Below, piece by piece: positions 40,533 through 48,576 of a DNA stretch of 64,000 nucleotides. The stretch is from Granulicella aggregans. Lineage in GTDB: Bacteria; Acidobacteriota; Terriglobia; Terriglobales; Acidobacteriaceae. The position numbers were made by a program, and so were the translations under genes. The stretch's first letter is position 1, and each line of letters starts with the position of its first letter. The DNA is taken from positions 62,001-126,000 of the forward strand of contig NZ_JACHIP010000002.1 of assembly GCF_014203275.1 (NCBI RefSeq), given 5' to 3'. Under the pieces are notes generated by a model. That model ran no database searches. It was not told where the DNA came from and saw only the letters and a program-made list of their open reading frames with translations.

Positions 40533-41960
40533 ATGTCTCCAACTGACATGAGCTCTGAAATCATCCACCAGCCGCAGCCCACCCTCTGGCAGTCCATCAA
40601 AGAGGCCCTGCGCGGCAGCCATCAGGACTACACCACCGGCAGCCTCAACCGGTCGATCCTCCTGCTCGCCATCCCCATGGTGCTCGAGATGGTGCTCGAG
40701 TCCCTCTTCGCCGTCGTCGACGTCTTCTGGGTCAGCCGCCTCGGCTCGAACGCCATCGCCACCGTCGGTCTCACCGAGTCCGTCCTCAGCATCGTCTTCT
40801 CCGTCGGCATCGGGCTCGGCATGTCCACCACCGCCATGGTCGCCCGCCGCATCGGCGAAAAGGACCCCGACGGCGCAGCCATCTCTGCCGTTCAGGCCAT
40901 CTTTCTCGGCCTCATCGCCTCCGTGGTCATGGGTCTGCCGTTCTTCTTTCTCGCACCCAAGCTTCTCGCCGCCATGGGAGCCTCACCAGCCCTCGTCGCC
41001 ACCGGCAGCGGCTACACCCGCATCGCGCTCGGCGGCTCCGGCGTCGTCCTTCTGCTCTTCCTCAACAACGCGATCTTCCGCGGCACCGGCGACGCCGCCA
41101 TCGCCATGCGCCTGCTCTGGGTCTCGAACATCCTCAACCTGATCCTCGATCCCATCCTCATCTTCGGCCTCGGCCCCATCCCGCGCATGGGAGTCACCGG
41201 CGCGGCGCTCGCCACCTTCACCGGCCGCGGCATCGGTGTCCTCTACCAGTTCTATCGCCTGGCCAGAGGCACCGAACGTCTCTGCATCCTCGGCTGCCAC
41301 CTTCGCCTGAACGCCACCGTGCTCTGGCGACTCATCAAGGTCTCCGCCCTGGGCATCATTCAATTCCTCATCGGACAAGCCAGTTGGATCGGCCTTGTCC
41401 GCATCGTCAGTCTCTTCGGAGCGCCCGCGCTCGCCGCCTACACCATCGCCATCCGCATCGTGATCTTCGCCATCCTGCCCTCATGGGGACTTAGCAACGC
41501 CGCCGCCACGCTGGTAGGCCAGAACCTCGGCGCAGGGCATCCCGACCGCGCCCGCAACGCCGTCTGGCGAACCGGCCTCTGGAACATGATCTTCCTCGGC
41601 TCCGTCGGCCTGGTCTTCATCGCCTTCGCGCCCTTCATCCTCGGCCTCTTTACGTCCGACCCCGAAGTCCTCCGCACCGGCATTCCCTGCCTGCGCATCT
41701 TCAGTTGCGGCAACATCGCCTACGCCTACGGCATGGTCCTGCTGCAAGCCTTCAACGGCTCCGGAGACACGCTGACGCCCACCTACGTCAACCTCTTCGG
41801 CTTCTGGATCGTCGAGATCCCACTGGCCTGGTTCCTCGCCATGCACTCTCCGCTCCAAGTCAACGGAGTCTACGCCTCCGTCGTCGTCGCCCAGTCGGTG
41901 ATCGTCCTGATCTCGCTCTACCTCTTCCGCCAAGGCAAATGGGCGAAGCAGAAAATTTAG
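40533..41960 (+). CDS. MATE family efflux protein
   Basis: The 475-residue protein has twelve hydrophobic segments. LNRSILLLAIPMVLEMVLESLFAVVDVFWVSRLGSNAIATVGLTES is the typical MATE N-terminal pair, and the second repeat begins near 250 (LGIIQFLIGQASWIGLVRIVSLFGAPALAAYTIAIRI). The protein exports organic cations or drugs against sodium or proton entry. ATG at 40533 is used; an in-frame ATG 15 bases later is also possible. It may belong with the tetR-linked cluster, but a hairpin at 40443 separates them. The substrate is unknown. Confidence 0.9.
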   Translation: MSPTDMSSEIIHQPQPTLWQSIKEALRGSHQDYTTGSLNRSILLLAIPMVLEMVLESLFAVVDVFWVSRLGSNAIATVGLTESVLSIVFSVGIGLGMSTTAMVARRIGEKDPDGAAISAVQAIFLGLIASVVMGLPFFFLAPKLLAAMGASPALVATGSGYTRIALGGSGVVLLLFLNNAIFRGTGDAAIAMRLLWVSNILNLILDPILIFGLGPIPRMGVTGAALATFTGRGIGVLYQFYRLARGTERLCILGCHLRLNATVLWRLIKVSALGIIQFLIGQASWIGLVRIVSLFGAPALAAYTIAIRIVIFAILPSWGLSNAAATLVGQNLGAGHPDRARNAVWRTGLWNMIFLGSVGLVFIAFAPFILGLFTSDPEVLRTGIPCLRIFSCGNIAYAYGMVLLQAFNGSGDTLTPTYVNLFGFWIVEIPLAWFLAMHSPLQVNGVYASVVVAQSVIVLISLYLFRQGKWAKQKI

Positions 41961-42006
41961 CCTCTCCTGCAACTACGGCGAGAATTCAAAAGACCGCTTT
42001 ACGAAC

Positions 42007-42429
42007 ATGCAGTACGATTCCGTGATGGAAATCTTGAAAAAGCCCCTCGTGATTCTGACGGTGTTGTTGGTGGTGGTGTCTTTTGGAAGTGTCGTCTTAG
42101 TCCTAAGTATTTGGCGAGACAGTTATGCAGTTTTGTACGCAATCCTAGGAGCAGCGGTCGGTTGGTGTGCTGGCATCCTGGTCGCCCCCTTCCCGAAAGA
42201 AGTGGATCGCTTCGCGAAGTTTTCAAAGACGCTATCCGCTTTCATTTCCGGCTATCTCATCAGCAAACTTGAAACTGTCTGGGGATTCATCACCGATGAA
42301 CAGCATAGAGAGATATTTTTCAATCCGATCGTCCAACGACGATTCTTCGTCTGCGTCACTTGCTTCTTCCTAGTCGCCGCGGCGGTCTTCAAGAGCCGTT
42401 CGTATCTCCACACGGAACCGGATGTTTAA
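42007..42429 (+). CDS. Hypothetical membrane protein
   Basis: The 140-residue product has three or four hydrophobic stretches (about 13-36, 42-60, 113-128) and charged loops (VAPFPKEVDRFAKFSKTL). An in-frame ATG (MEILKKPLV) lies at 42025. GC content is lower than that of the surrounding genes, which suggests recent acquisition. There are no motifs and no known family. It starts 46 bp after the MATE gene in the same direction. The function is unknown. Confidence 0.62.
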   Translation: MQYDSVMEILKKPLVILTVLLVVVSFGSVVLVLSIWRDSYAVLYAILGAAVGWCAGILVAPFPKEVDRFAKFSKTLSAFISGYLISKLETVWGFITDEQHREIFFNPIVQRRFFVCVTCFFLVAAAVFKSRSYLHTEPDV

Positions 42430-42449
42430 TTTCGATACTGAAACACCCA

Positions 42450-43520
42450 CTACCTCCCCAGCCGCTCCACAAAAAACTTCGCCATAACCTCATCCGCCTC
42501 CTTCGACTCCGGCAGCTTCGGATCATTCCAGAACGCATGAGTCAGCGCCTCGAACTCCACCAGCCGAGCATCCACGCCCGCCCGCAGATAAGCCCGGTGC
42601 AGCGTAGTCGTCCCACTCACCAGTAAATCCCTTCCGCTAGTCACAAACAGCGTCGGCGGAAACCCGCTCAAGTCCCCATAGATCGGCGATAGCACCGTAT
42701 CCTTCAGATCCGTCGTCCCGACATACTCCGCATCGTGCGGCGTGGCCGACGGCGCATCGAGATGTCCGGAGAACCCGTTCAGCGCAAACAGTGACCACGA
42801 ATCCCCCAGCCTGCTGAAGTCTCCCATCCCCGAAAAGATCCCCGTAGCCGCAGGCATCGGCAGCTTCATCTGCTTCAACTTCGCCGTCACCTCCGCCGTA
42901 AGAATCGCCCCCGCCGAAGTCCCATAGATCGCAATGTGGTTCGGCTTGTACGTCTTCAGCAACTCCTTATAAACCGCCACAGCATCGTCCAACCCTGCCG
43001 GAAACGGATGCTCCGGAGCCAGCCGGTACAGCACCGCCACTACCTTGATCCCCGTCAAATTCGCAATCGGAATCGTCTCCGTCAGCGATCCCGAATCCGA
43101 GTTGAACCCGCCGCCATGCAGGTTGATCAGCACCTTGTCACCCTTGCCCGCGCTCATCGTCAGCGGAGTCACAATCCGCACCGGCACGCCCGCAATCGTC
43201 GACTCCTCCACCTTCGCCGGGTACATCTGCTTCGACACCTCACCCGCGCCGTTCTGCCACTTGTCCGTCCCCGTCCGCCGCTGCTCCAGCGTCGAAGGCA
43301 CCACCGCATCCGACACGACCCGCGCCAAACTCTTCTGCGCCTCCGGGCTAATCGTCGTCGGCACCGGCACCACCCGCATCACATAAGCCGTTCCATCCGG
43401 CCCAATGCGGCTGCTGTCCTTTACCTGCGAAAGATCATCCGCCTGCTGCGCTATCGCGACGCCCGCGCAAACCGCCATCACTGCAACCGTAACTGCACGT
43501 CCAAGCCCCAGACACGCCAT
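42450..43520 (-). CDS. Secreted alpha/beta hydrolase (HSL-type esterase)
   Basis: From ATG at 43520 (GGGGGATGG upstream on the minus strand) the product has 356 residues with a signal peptide (about 1-25, ending VAIAQQ). The esterase family motif HGGG is in LINLHGGGFNSDSGS, forming the oxyanion hole, and the nucleophile is in YGTSAGAI (GxSxG). The acid is probably Asp in FVTSGRDLLV and the His in EALTHAFW. Such enzymes hydrolyse short-chain esters. It is divergent from gcvH. The substrate is not known. Confidence 0.9.
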   Translation of the reverse strand: MACLGLGRAVTVAVMAVCAGVAIAQQADDLSQVKDSSRIGPDGTAYVMRVVPVPTTISPEAQKSLARVVSDAVVPSTLEQRRTGTDKWQNGAGEVSKQMYPAKVEESTIAGVPVRIVTPLTMSAGKGDKVLINLHGGGFNSDSGSLTETIPIANLTGIKVVAVLYRLAPEHPFPAGLDDAVAVYKELLKTYKPNHIAIYGTSAGAILTAEVTAKLKQMKLPMPAATGIFSGMGDFSRLGDSWSLFALNGFSGHLDAPSATPHDAEYVGTTDLKDTVLSPIYGDLSGFPPTLFVTSGRDLLVSGTTTLHRAYLRAGVDARLVEFEALTHAFWNDPKLPESKEADEVMAKFFVERLGR

Positions 43521-43653
43521 CCATCCCCCTTGAACAATCGGCCCACAATACCATGCGCTCACCATCGATGCACAGGTCGCACCGCCACAGCAACATACCG
43601 ATATACTGGGTTTCGCAGACATCAATCTGAACCAAGACCGGAGAAGAAAAATC

Positions 43654-44043
43654 ATGGCGTATCCCGAAACCTACAAGTACACCAAGGAACATGAGTGGCT
43701 CGCCATTGAAGGCACCACCGGCACCATCGGTATCACCGACTACGCCCAGAACTCGCTGGGTGACATCGTCTTCGTCGAACTCCCCAAGGTCGGCGACGTC
43801 CTTGAGTCCGGCGCGACCTTCGGCTCCATCGAGTCCGTCAAGAGCGTCTCCGACCTCTTCGCTCCCGTCTCCGGCACCGTCACCGAGATCAACGAGACCG
43901 TCACCTCCGCGCCCGAGACCATCAACTCCGACGCTAATAACACCTGGATTATGAAGCTCACTCTCTCCGACCCTGCGCAAGCCGACGCCCTGCTTGACGC
44001 TGCCGCCTACGAAGCCTTCACCGCCGAAGAGACCGGCCACTAG
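43654..44043 (+). CDS. gcvH: Glycine cleavage system H protein
   Basis: The small lipoyl-carrier shuttles the methylamine from GcvP to GcvT. The 129 residues include the lipoyl-lysine motif GSIESVKSVSDLFAPVSG, with Lys63 as the lipoylation site, and the N-terminal KYTKEHEWLAIEG. The gene starts 133 bp from the divergent esterase. The gene following at 44048 is probably co-transcribed (four bases after its stop). gcvT lies 11 kb upstream. Confidence 0.97.
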   Translation: MAYPETYKYTKEHEWLAIEGTTGTIGITDYAQNSLGDIVFVELPKVGDVLESGATFGSIESVKSVSDLFAPVSGTVTEINETVTSAPETINSDANNTWIMKLTLSDPAQADALLDAAAYEAFTAEETGH

Positions 44044-44047
44044 AGAC

Positions 44048-44398
44048 ATGGCAGACCTAACCACCCTCGTCGGCCTCGAACTCACCTCCGTCGAGTTCAT
44101 TCAGGACCACCTCATCCTCCACTTCGGCGAACCCGTTGGCGGCCCCGCCGTCACCTTCTTCACCTGGCCCGACGTCTTCCGCGAAGAGGGTTCCTACGCC
44201 TTCGGCGAGCCCGAATATCGCAACATGCTCTGCGGCGTTCTTACCGAGGACGTCACCAACGCCACCCTCGAAGAAGGCGAGGCCATCGAGATAGAGTTCG
44301 AAAGCGGCATCATTATCCGCGCCTCCCTCCGCGAAGAGGATGTAGAAGTTCCGGTAGCCGGCCAGTTCTCCTTCGCAGACGAATTCTGGGAGTTCTAA
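44048..44398 (+). CDS. Small acidic protein downstream of gcvH
   Basis: ATG at 44048 begins four bases after the gcvH stop. The 116-residue acidic product shows LVGLELTSVEFIQDHLILHFGEPVGG, FREEGSYAFGEPEYRNMLCGVLTEDVTNATLEEGEAIEIEFESGIIIRASLREEDVEVPVAG, ending in FADEFWEF. The pattern of small beta-rich acidic proteins with 'G.Y.....L..l.G..V' is found in several genomes without a name. There is no signal peptide. Its context suggests a link to gcvH expression only through transcription. The function is unknown. Confidence 0.72.
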   Translation: MADLTTLVGLELTSVEFIQDHLILHFGEPVGGPAVTFFTWPDVFREEGSYAFGEPEYRNMLCGVLTEDVTNATLEEGEAIEIEFESGIIIRASLREEDVEVPVAGQFSFADEFWEF

Positions 44399-44798
44399 AC
44401 GACCGATCAAAGCTCAGAGTAGGCACTGCGTCCCATCTAGACGATCAAAAAAAGCGATAGCTCAACTTTGCCTGTTTTTCACGGATTCTGACCGGTTGAT
44501 CCTAGGCCATAGCTCACGATGCCGGAGCAAAAGTATGAGTTCGGCGGGAAAATCCGAGTTCGGCGATTGATGGGTCGATAAGAGCTTGCCAAAAGGCCAA
44601 AATGTTCCACGTGGAACATTTTAAGGGTGACATTTATTCGGCAATAGTTTTGTAAGAATTGATCGCGACCGGCTCAATCCTGCACAATCCCTCTTAAGTA
44701 ACTTGCGTCACTCTTCACACTCCCGTAACACCCCATTCGCAAAAGCCCCCTAGTGTTCTAGTCACCGCACATCTCAGCGACTGACAAGGCACATACCT
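44399..44798. other. 400-bp intergenic region with a parS-like site
   Basis: No coding frame is convincing in this lower-GC stretch. It carries the palindrome at 44599-44622 and the presumed promoter of the phosphate transporter. No DnaA boxes or AT-rich unwinding element were recognised, so it is not called an origin. Confidence 0.6.
44599..44622. promoter_or_regulatory. parS-like partition site
   Basis: TGTTCCACGTGGAACA at 44603-44618 is a perfect 16-bp palindrome matching the ParB-binding consensus (TGTTNCACGTGNAACA). Four A and four T extend it to a 24-bp perfect palindrome. ParB spreads from such sites and loads SMC-ScpAB. scpB lies about 1.9 kb downstream. Confidence 0.8.
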
Positions 44799-46433
44799 AT
44801 GGCAACCCCCGCGCACAGCTTCTCTACGACGGCCGAACCGACCCACACCGGCTCACTTCTGGACGCCAAACTCAAAAAGTCCTCGCCCGGCAAAGCCGGC
44901 ATGATCGTGTTCCTGGTGATGCTGGTCTGCGGCCTCGGCTACATTGTCAGCAAGCTTTCCGATGACCTGTCCATCGTCCATAGCGCCAGCGTCTTCCCCT
45001 TCATTCTTCTGGGTATCGCACTCTTCATCGCCCTCGGATTCGAGTTCGTCAACGGCTTCCATGACACCGCCAACGCCGTCGCCACCTGCATCTACACCCA
45101 CTCGCTCGAGCCCCACATCGCCGTGGTCTACTCCGGCATCATGAACTTCATCGGCGTGCTTCTTAGCTCCGGTGCCGTCGCCTACTCGATCATCACGCTG
45201 CTGCCGGTCGAGCTCATCCTCAAGGTCAGCAAGGGCTCCGGCTTCTCGATGGTCTTCGCCCTGCTCGTCGCGGCCATCCTTTGGAACCTCGCCACCTGGT
45301 GGCGCGGCCTCCCGGCTTCCAGCTCCCACACGATGATCGGCTCCATCATCGGTGTCGGCATCGCGAACCAGCTCATGCAGGGCAATAGTGGCACCGCTGG
45401 CGTTGAATGGGAACAGGTCACGAAGGTCTTCAAGGCGCTTCTCATCTCGCCGCTCGTAGGCTTCGCCTGCGCTGCTTTGGTCTTCTTCCTCTTCAAGCTC
45501 GTCGCCCGCGATCCTCGGCTCTATAAGGCTCCGGAAGGCACCGCGCCGCCGCCGTTCTACATTCGCTGCCTTCTCATCCTCACCTGTGGCGGCGTCTCCT
45601 ACGCCCACGGATCGAACGATGGCCAGAAGGGCATGGGCCTCATCATGCTCATCCTCGTCGGCACCGTTCCCACCGCCTACGCGCTCAACCACACCGTCAC
45701 CCCGGCGCAGATGCAGACCTTCTCCGCCGTCTCCACCCAGATGGCCGGAACCATCGACAGCTACGCCGACCACAACGCCGTCGTCCAGGATGCTGAGCCG
45801 GAACTCGAGAAGTTCGTCGCCAAGAAGACCTTCGAGCCCGCCGTCCTTCCCGCCATCGAACAGATGGTCACCAATATCCGCAACGAGGCCAGCCTCTACG
45901 GCTCGCTCGGCAAGGTTCCCGCCGAGATGCAGGCCAACGTCCGCAACCAGATGTACCTCACCAGCGAGAGCCTCCGTATCCTCGGCAAGGCCGACGGCGC
46001 GCCGAAGTTCAACGATGGCGACAAGCAAATCATCACCAACTACAAGAAGTTCCTCGACACCTCCACCCGCTTCATTCCCAGCTGGGTCAAGGTTGCCGTC
46101 GCTCTCGCGCTCGGCCTTGGAACCATGGTCGGCTGGAAGCGCATCGTCGTCACCGTCGGCGAAAAAATCGGCAAGACCCACCTCACCTACGCCCAGGGCG
46201 CCTCTGCCGAACTCGTCGCGATGTGCACCATCCTCGCCGCCGACACCTACGGTCTGCCCGTATCCACTACCCACGTCCTCTCCTCAGGCGTCGCCGGAAC
46301 CATGGCTGCGAACAAGAGCGGCCTCCAGATGTCCACCCTCCGCGACATCGCCCTGGCATGGGTCTTCACCCTGCCGGTGGCGGCGCTGCTCTCCGGTCTC
46401 CTCTTCTGGCTCTTCAACACTATCGCTCGCTAA
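44799..46433 (+). CDS. Inorganic phosphate transporter, PiT family
   Basis: The 544-residue protein has two PiT repeats. The first shows FEFVNGFHDTANAVATCIYTHSL with the GFHDTANAVAT signature, the second YAQGASAELVAMCTILAADTYGLPVSTTHVLSSGVAGTMAANKSGLQ. SYAHGSNDGQKGMGLIMLILVG is the phosphate-site half. It has about twelve hydrophobic segments and a central hydrophilic region (about 300-420). It takes up phosphate with protons or sodium. A terminator at 46455-46486 follows. The parS-like site lies about 180 bases upstream of its start. Confidence 0.94.
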   Translation: MATPAHSFSTTAEPTHTGSLLDAKLKKSSPGKAGMIVFLVMLVCGLGYIVSKLSDDLSIVHSASVFPFILLGIALFIALGFEFVNGFHDTANAVATCIYTHSLEPHIAVVYSGIMNFIGVLLSSGAVAYSIITLLPVELILKVSKGSGFSMVFALLVAAILWNLATWWRGLPASSSHTMIGSIIGVGIANQLMQGNSGTAGVEWEQVTKVFKALLISPLVGFACAALVFFLFKLVARDPRLYKAPEGTAPPPFYIRCLLILTCGGVSYAHGSNDGQKGMGLIMLILVGTVPTAYALNHTVTPAQMQTFSAVSTQMAGTIDSYADHNAVVQDAEPELEKFVAKKTFEPAVLPAIEQMVTNIRNEASLYGSLGKVPAEMQANVRNQMYLTSESLRILGKADGAPKFNDGDKQIITNYKKFLDTSTRFIPSWVKVAVALALGLGTMVGWKRIVVTVGEKIGKTHLTYAQGASAELVAMCTILAADTYGLPVSTTHVLSSGVAGTMAANKSGLQMSTLRDIALAWVFTLPVAALLSGLLFWLFNTIAR

Positions 46434-46454
46434 AGCAGCTCTCCGTTACGAAAA

Positions 46455-46486
46455 GAAGGTCCGCTCCGGCGGGCCTTCTCCTTTTT
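46455..46486 (+). terminator. Intrinsic terminator after the PiT gene
   Basis: The stem GAAGGTCCGC/GCGGGCCTTC (one G-T pair) with loop TCCG is followed by TCCTTTTT. It starts 22 bases after the stop. Confidence 0.85.
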
Positions 46487-46534
46487 CCGACACCTAAGAC
46501 CTCCCTTGAAACCACCCACCCCTGCAGGGTTGGT

Positions 46535-47812
46535 ATGCTTACACCTGACATCATGAGCCTTAAAGCAAAGATCGAAGCTGTAATCTACGCGTCCGAAGAA
46601 CCGGTAACCCTGGCCCAGCTCACTGGCCTCCTCGGTCAGGAGGCCCAGGCCGAGCTCGACCACCTTGACTCCGCCCAGCAGTCTCTCGCCCTCGATGGCG
46701 AACCATCGGCTGATCTCGAAGCGGAGCCGACCGCCGCCGAGACCTCTCCGCTCCCGGAAGCTGACATCGAAGGCGAAACCGCCCCCGAGCCAGCCGTTGA
46801 GCCGGAGTCCGTACCGGAGAAGCCCACGGCTACCGAGCCTGAGCCCGAAGAGACCGCCCCCTCGCAGGAGCCCGAACCGACCGCAGATTCTCCCGTCTAC
46901 GAGCATCCCGAGACCGAGGCTCCGCCAGCAGCCGAAGCGCAGGCTGATGCCGCCGCCGCGCCTGAAGCGCCAAAGTCCGCGAGCATCTCCAAACAGGACG
47001 AAAAGGCCCGCGAGCGCCGCCTCCGCGACTACTTCCGCTCCATCCTCGACGAGCTCATCGCCGACTACACCACCTCCGCCCGCGGCCTGGAAATCCGCGA
47101 GGTCGCCGGTGGCTATCGCCTCGCCACCAAGCCCGAGTACCACGACGCCGTCCGCGGCTTCGTGAAGAGCCTTAAACCGCCGCTCAAGCTCTCTCTCCAG
47201 GCGCTCGAGACCCTTGCCGTCGTCGCCTACAAGCAGCCCGTCACCGCCCCAGAGATCTCAGAGATCCGAGGAGTCGACTCCGGCGGCGTCCTTGGTTCTT
47301 TGATGGCCCGCAAGCTCATCACCACCGCGGGCCGCAAGCAGGTCATCGGCCGCCCCATCCTCTACAAGACCACTCGCGACTTCCTCCTCCGCTTCGGCTT
47401 GAAAGACGTCTCCGAGCTTCCCAGCATCGAAGAGTTTGAGAAGATGGCCGGCGAGCTCGCTGATGTCGAGCCGGTCCAGGAGGAGATTCCCATGTCGTCC
47501 ATAGAGCAGTCGACTAACATTCCCGAGTCACCGAACGATCTGGAAGCCGAGAAGAGTGAAGTCGAGCCTCAGTCCGACGGCGATAGCATCCCACTCGATG
47601 GCTCCGACGAATCCTCCGCAGGCGTGCCCGCCGAAACCGCAGCAGACGAGGCAATCGTAGACGGCCGCATCTCCGGACTTCCACCGCAGTACGATATGCC
47701 CCCCGACCAGGACCCTGGCGAAGAAGCTCCTTTTGACTCCCCAGCGATGGATGCCGAGCTGCAAAAGGAAGAGGCTGAAGAAGAGGCCGCCGAAGCACAG
47801 GAGGCGAAATGA
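46535..47812 (+). CDS. scpB: Segregation and condensation protein B with a large acidic insertion
   Basis: ScpB is the winged-helix kite subunit of the SMC condensin complex. From ATG at 46535 the product has 425 residues (419 from ATG 46553); most ScpB proteins are about 180-280. MSLKAKIEAVIYASEEPVTLAQL is the usual N-terminus, and wHTH2 is RGLEIREVAGGYRLATKPEYHDAVRGFVKSLKPPLKLSLQALETLAVVAYKQPVTAPEISEIRGVDSGGVLGSLMARKLI. Between them lies about 105 residues of Pro/Glu/Ala-rich disordered sequence (about 45-150), inserted into the first winged helix. A second acidic tail fills the last 110 residues. A parS-like site lies about 1.9 kb upstream. Confidence 0.9.
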   Translation: MLTPDIMSLKAKIEAVIYASEEPVTLAQLTGLLGQEAQAELDHLDSAQQSLALDGEPSADLEAEPTAAETSPLPEADIEGETAPEPAVEPESVPEKPTATEPEPEETAPSQEPEPTADSPVYEHPETEAPPAAEAQADAAAAPEAPKSASISKQDEKARERRLRDYFRSILDELIADYTTSARGLEIREVAGGYRLATKPEYHDAVRGFVKSLKPPLKLSLQALETLAVVAYKQPVTAPEISEIRGVDSGGVLGSLMARKLITTAGRKQVIGRPILYKTTRDFLLRFGLKDVSELPSIEEFEKMAGELADVEPVQEEIPMSSIEQSTNIPESPNDLEAEKSEVEPQSDGDSIPLDGSDESSAGVPAETAADEAIVDGRISGLPPQYDMPPDQDPGEEAPFDSPAMDAELQKEEAEEEAAEAQEAK

Positions 47813-47976
47813 CAACCTCTTCTCAGCCTCCAGCAAACAAGCCGGAAGACTCGCTAGCCCTCTGCAAGACCGTCGCCACTCCCGAGGGCGACAACGAGTT
47901 TGCTCCCGACCAGCCCCTCAAGCCAATCGAGCAAGGCCACCAGAAGCCGCCTGCCATCGACACCAACAAGCTCTAG
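47809..47976 (+). CDS. 55-residue polar protein coupled to scpB
   Basis: The start ATG at 47809 overlaps the scpB stop (ATGA) and has AGGAGG seven bases upstream. The product is polar and Pro/Gln/Lys-rich with no hydrophobic segment: MTTSSQPPANKPEDSLALCK ... PLKPIEQGHQKPPA ... DTNKL. It appears disordered. Strong translation signals and tight coupling with scpB argue for a real gene, but the composition gives no functional clue. Confidence 0.6.
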   Translation: MTTSSQPPANKPEDSLALCKTVATPEGDNEFAPDQPLKPIEQGHQKPPAIDTNKL

Positions 47977-48000
47977 CACCCGCAATCTTCTCAGGCTGTC

Positions 48001-48075
48001 GTCATCCTGAGCGAAGCGAAGGATCCCGACGAACCCCACACATCCCTCCTGCCGCCTGAACCCTTTTGCCACAAT
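48001..48075 (+). repeat. Repeat family B, copy after the scpB cluster
   Basis: It starts GTCATCCTGAGCGAAGCGAA, continues GGATCCCGACGAACCCC and ends CTGAACCCTTTTGCCACA. This is the same arrangement as the copy at 19587. Confidence 0.78.
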
Positions 48076-48149
48076 TGAGCTCACGTCCAAGGGCATCCTC
48101 GATGCCCGCGCCTAACCGCACTCACGATTCAATGTTAGAGTTCTGAGCG

Positions 48150-48536
48150 ATGGAAAATCCCAACGAAATCCAGCTCATCACTTTATTGCCTGGCTTAGCC
48201 ATGCTCGGAATCTCAGTCTTCCTTTACAGGTCCACGCGCAAATTCCTGGCGTCGTCAAAAACCGCTTCAGGAACGATTCTGGCTGACAAAGAGGGTTCGC
48301 TCTCTTCCAAGCCAAGGTTCACCTTCACGACCGAAGACGGAACCGAAATTGTCGTCGTGTCCAACACGGCAACGAAAGCACACACCTTTCGAAAAGGGCA
48401 GACCGTCCGTGTTCTTTACGATCCCGCAAGGCCAGAGCGCGCGACGATCGACACCTTCATTCAGCTTTGGCTCGCAACAGTTATCTGCGCTGGTCTCGGT
48501 CTGAGCTTCTCCATCACAAGCTTCTTCATTCACTAA
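48150..48536 (+). CDS. DUF3592 membrane protein
   Basis: The 128-residue protein has a membrane helix near each end (about 8-26 and 105-127) and a central beta-sheet part with the DUF3592 signature: SGTILADKEG..., FTFTTEDGTEIVVVS, FRKGQTVRVLYDPARPERATID. Proteins of this family are found in many bacteria and have no known function. GC content is slightly lower than that of the neighbours. It is transcribed toward the HAD gene. Confidence 0.82.
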   Translation: MENPNEIQLITLLPGLAMLGISVFLYRSTRKFLASSKTASGTILADKEGSLSSKPRFTFTTEDGTEIVVVSNTATKAHTFRKGQTVRVLYDPARPERATIDTFIQLWLATVICAGLGLSFSITSFFIH

Positions 48537-48576
48537 GCCGAAGACCACCGCAGGAAGACATAGGACCATCCCAAGG

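Noticed and set aside
44399..44798. Replication origin next to the parS-like site
   Set aside because: No DnaA-box cluster or AT-rich unwinding region was recognised, and dnaA, dnaN and parAB are absent from the window.
44853..46274. 473-residue open frame on the minus strand opposite the PiT gene
   Set aside because: It is a mirror frame with repetitive Gly/Asp/Glu composition; the plus-strand PiT gene has full family motifs.
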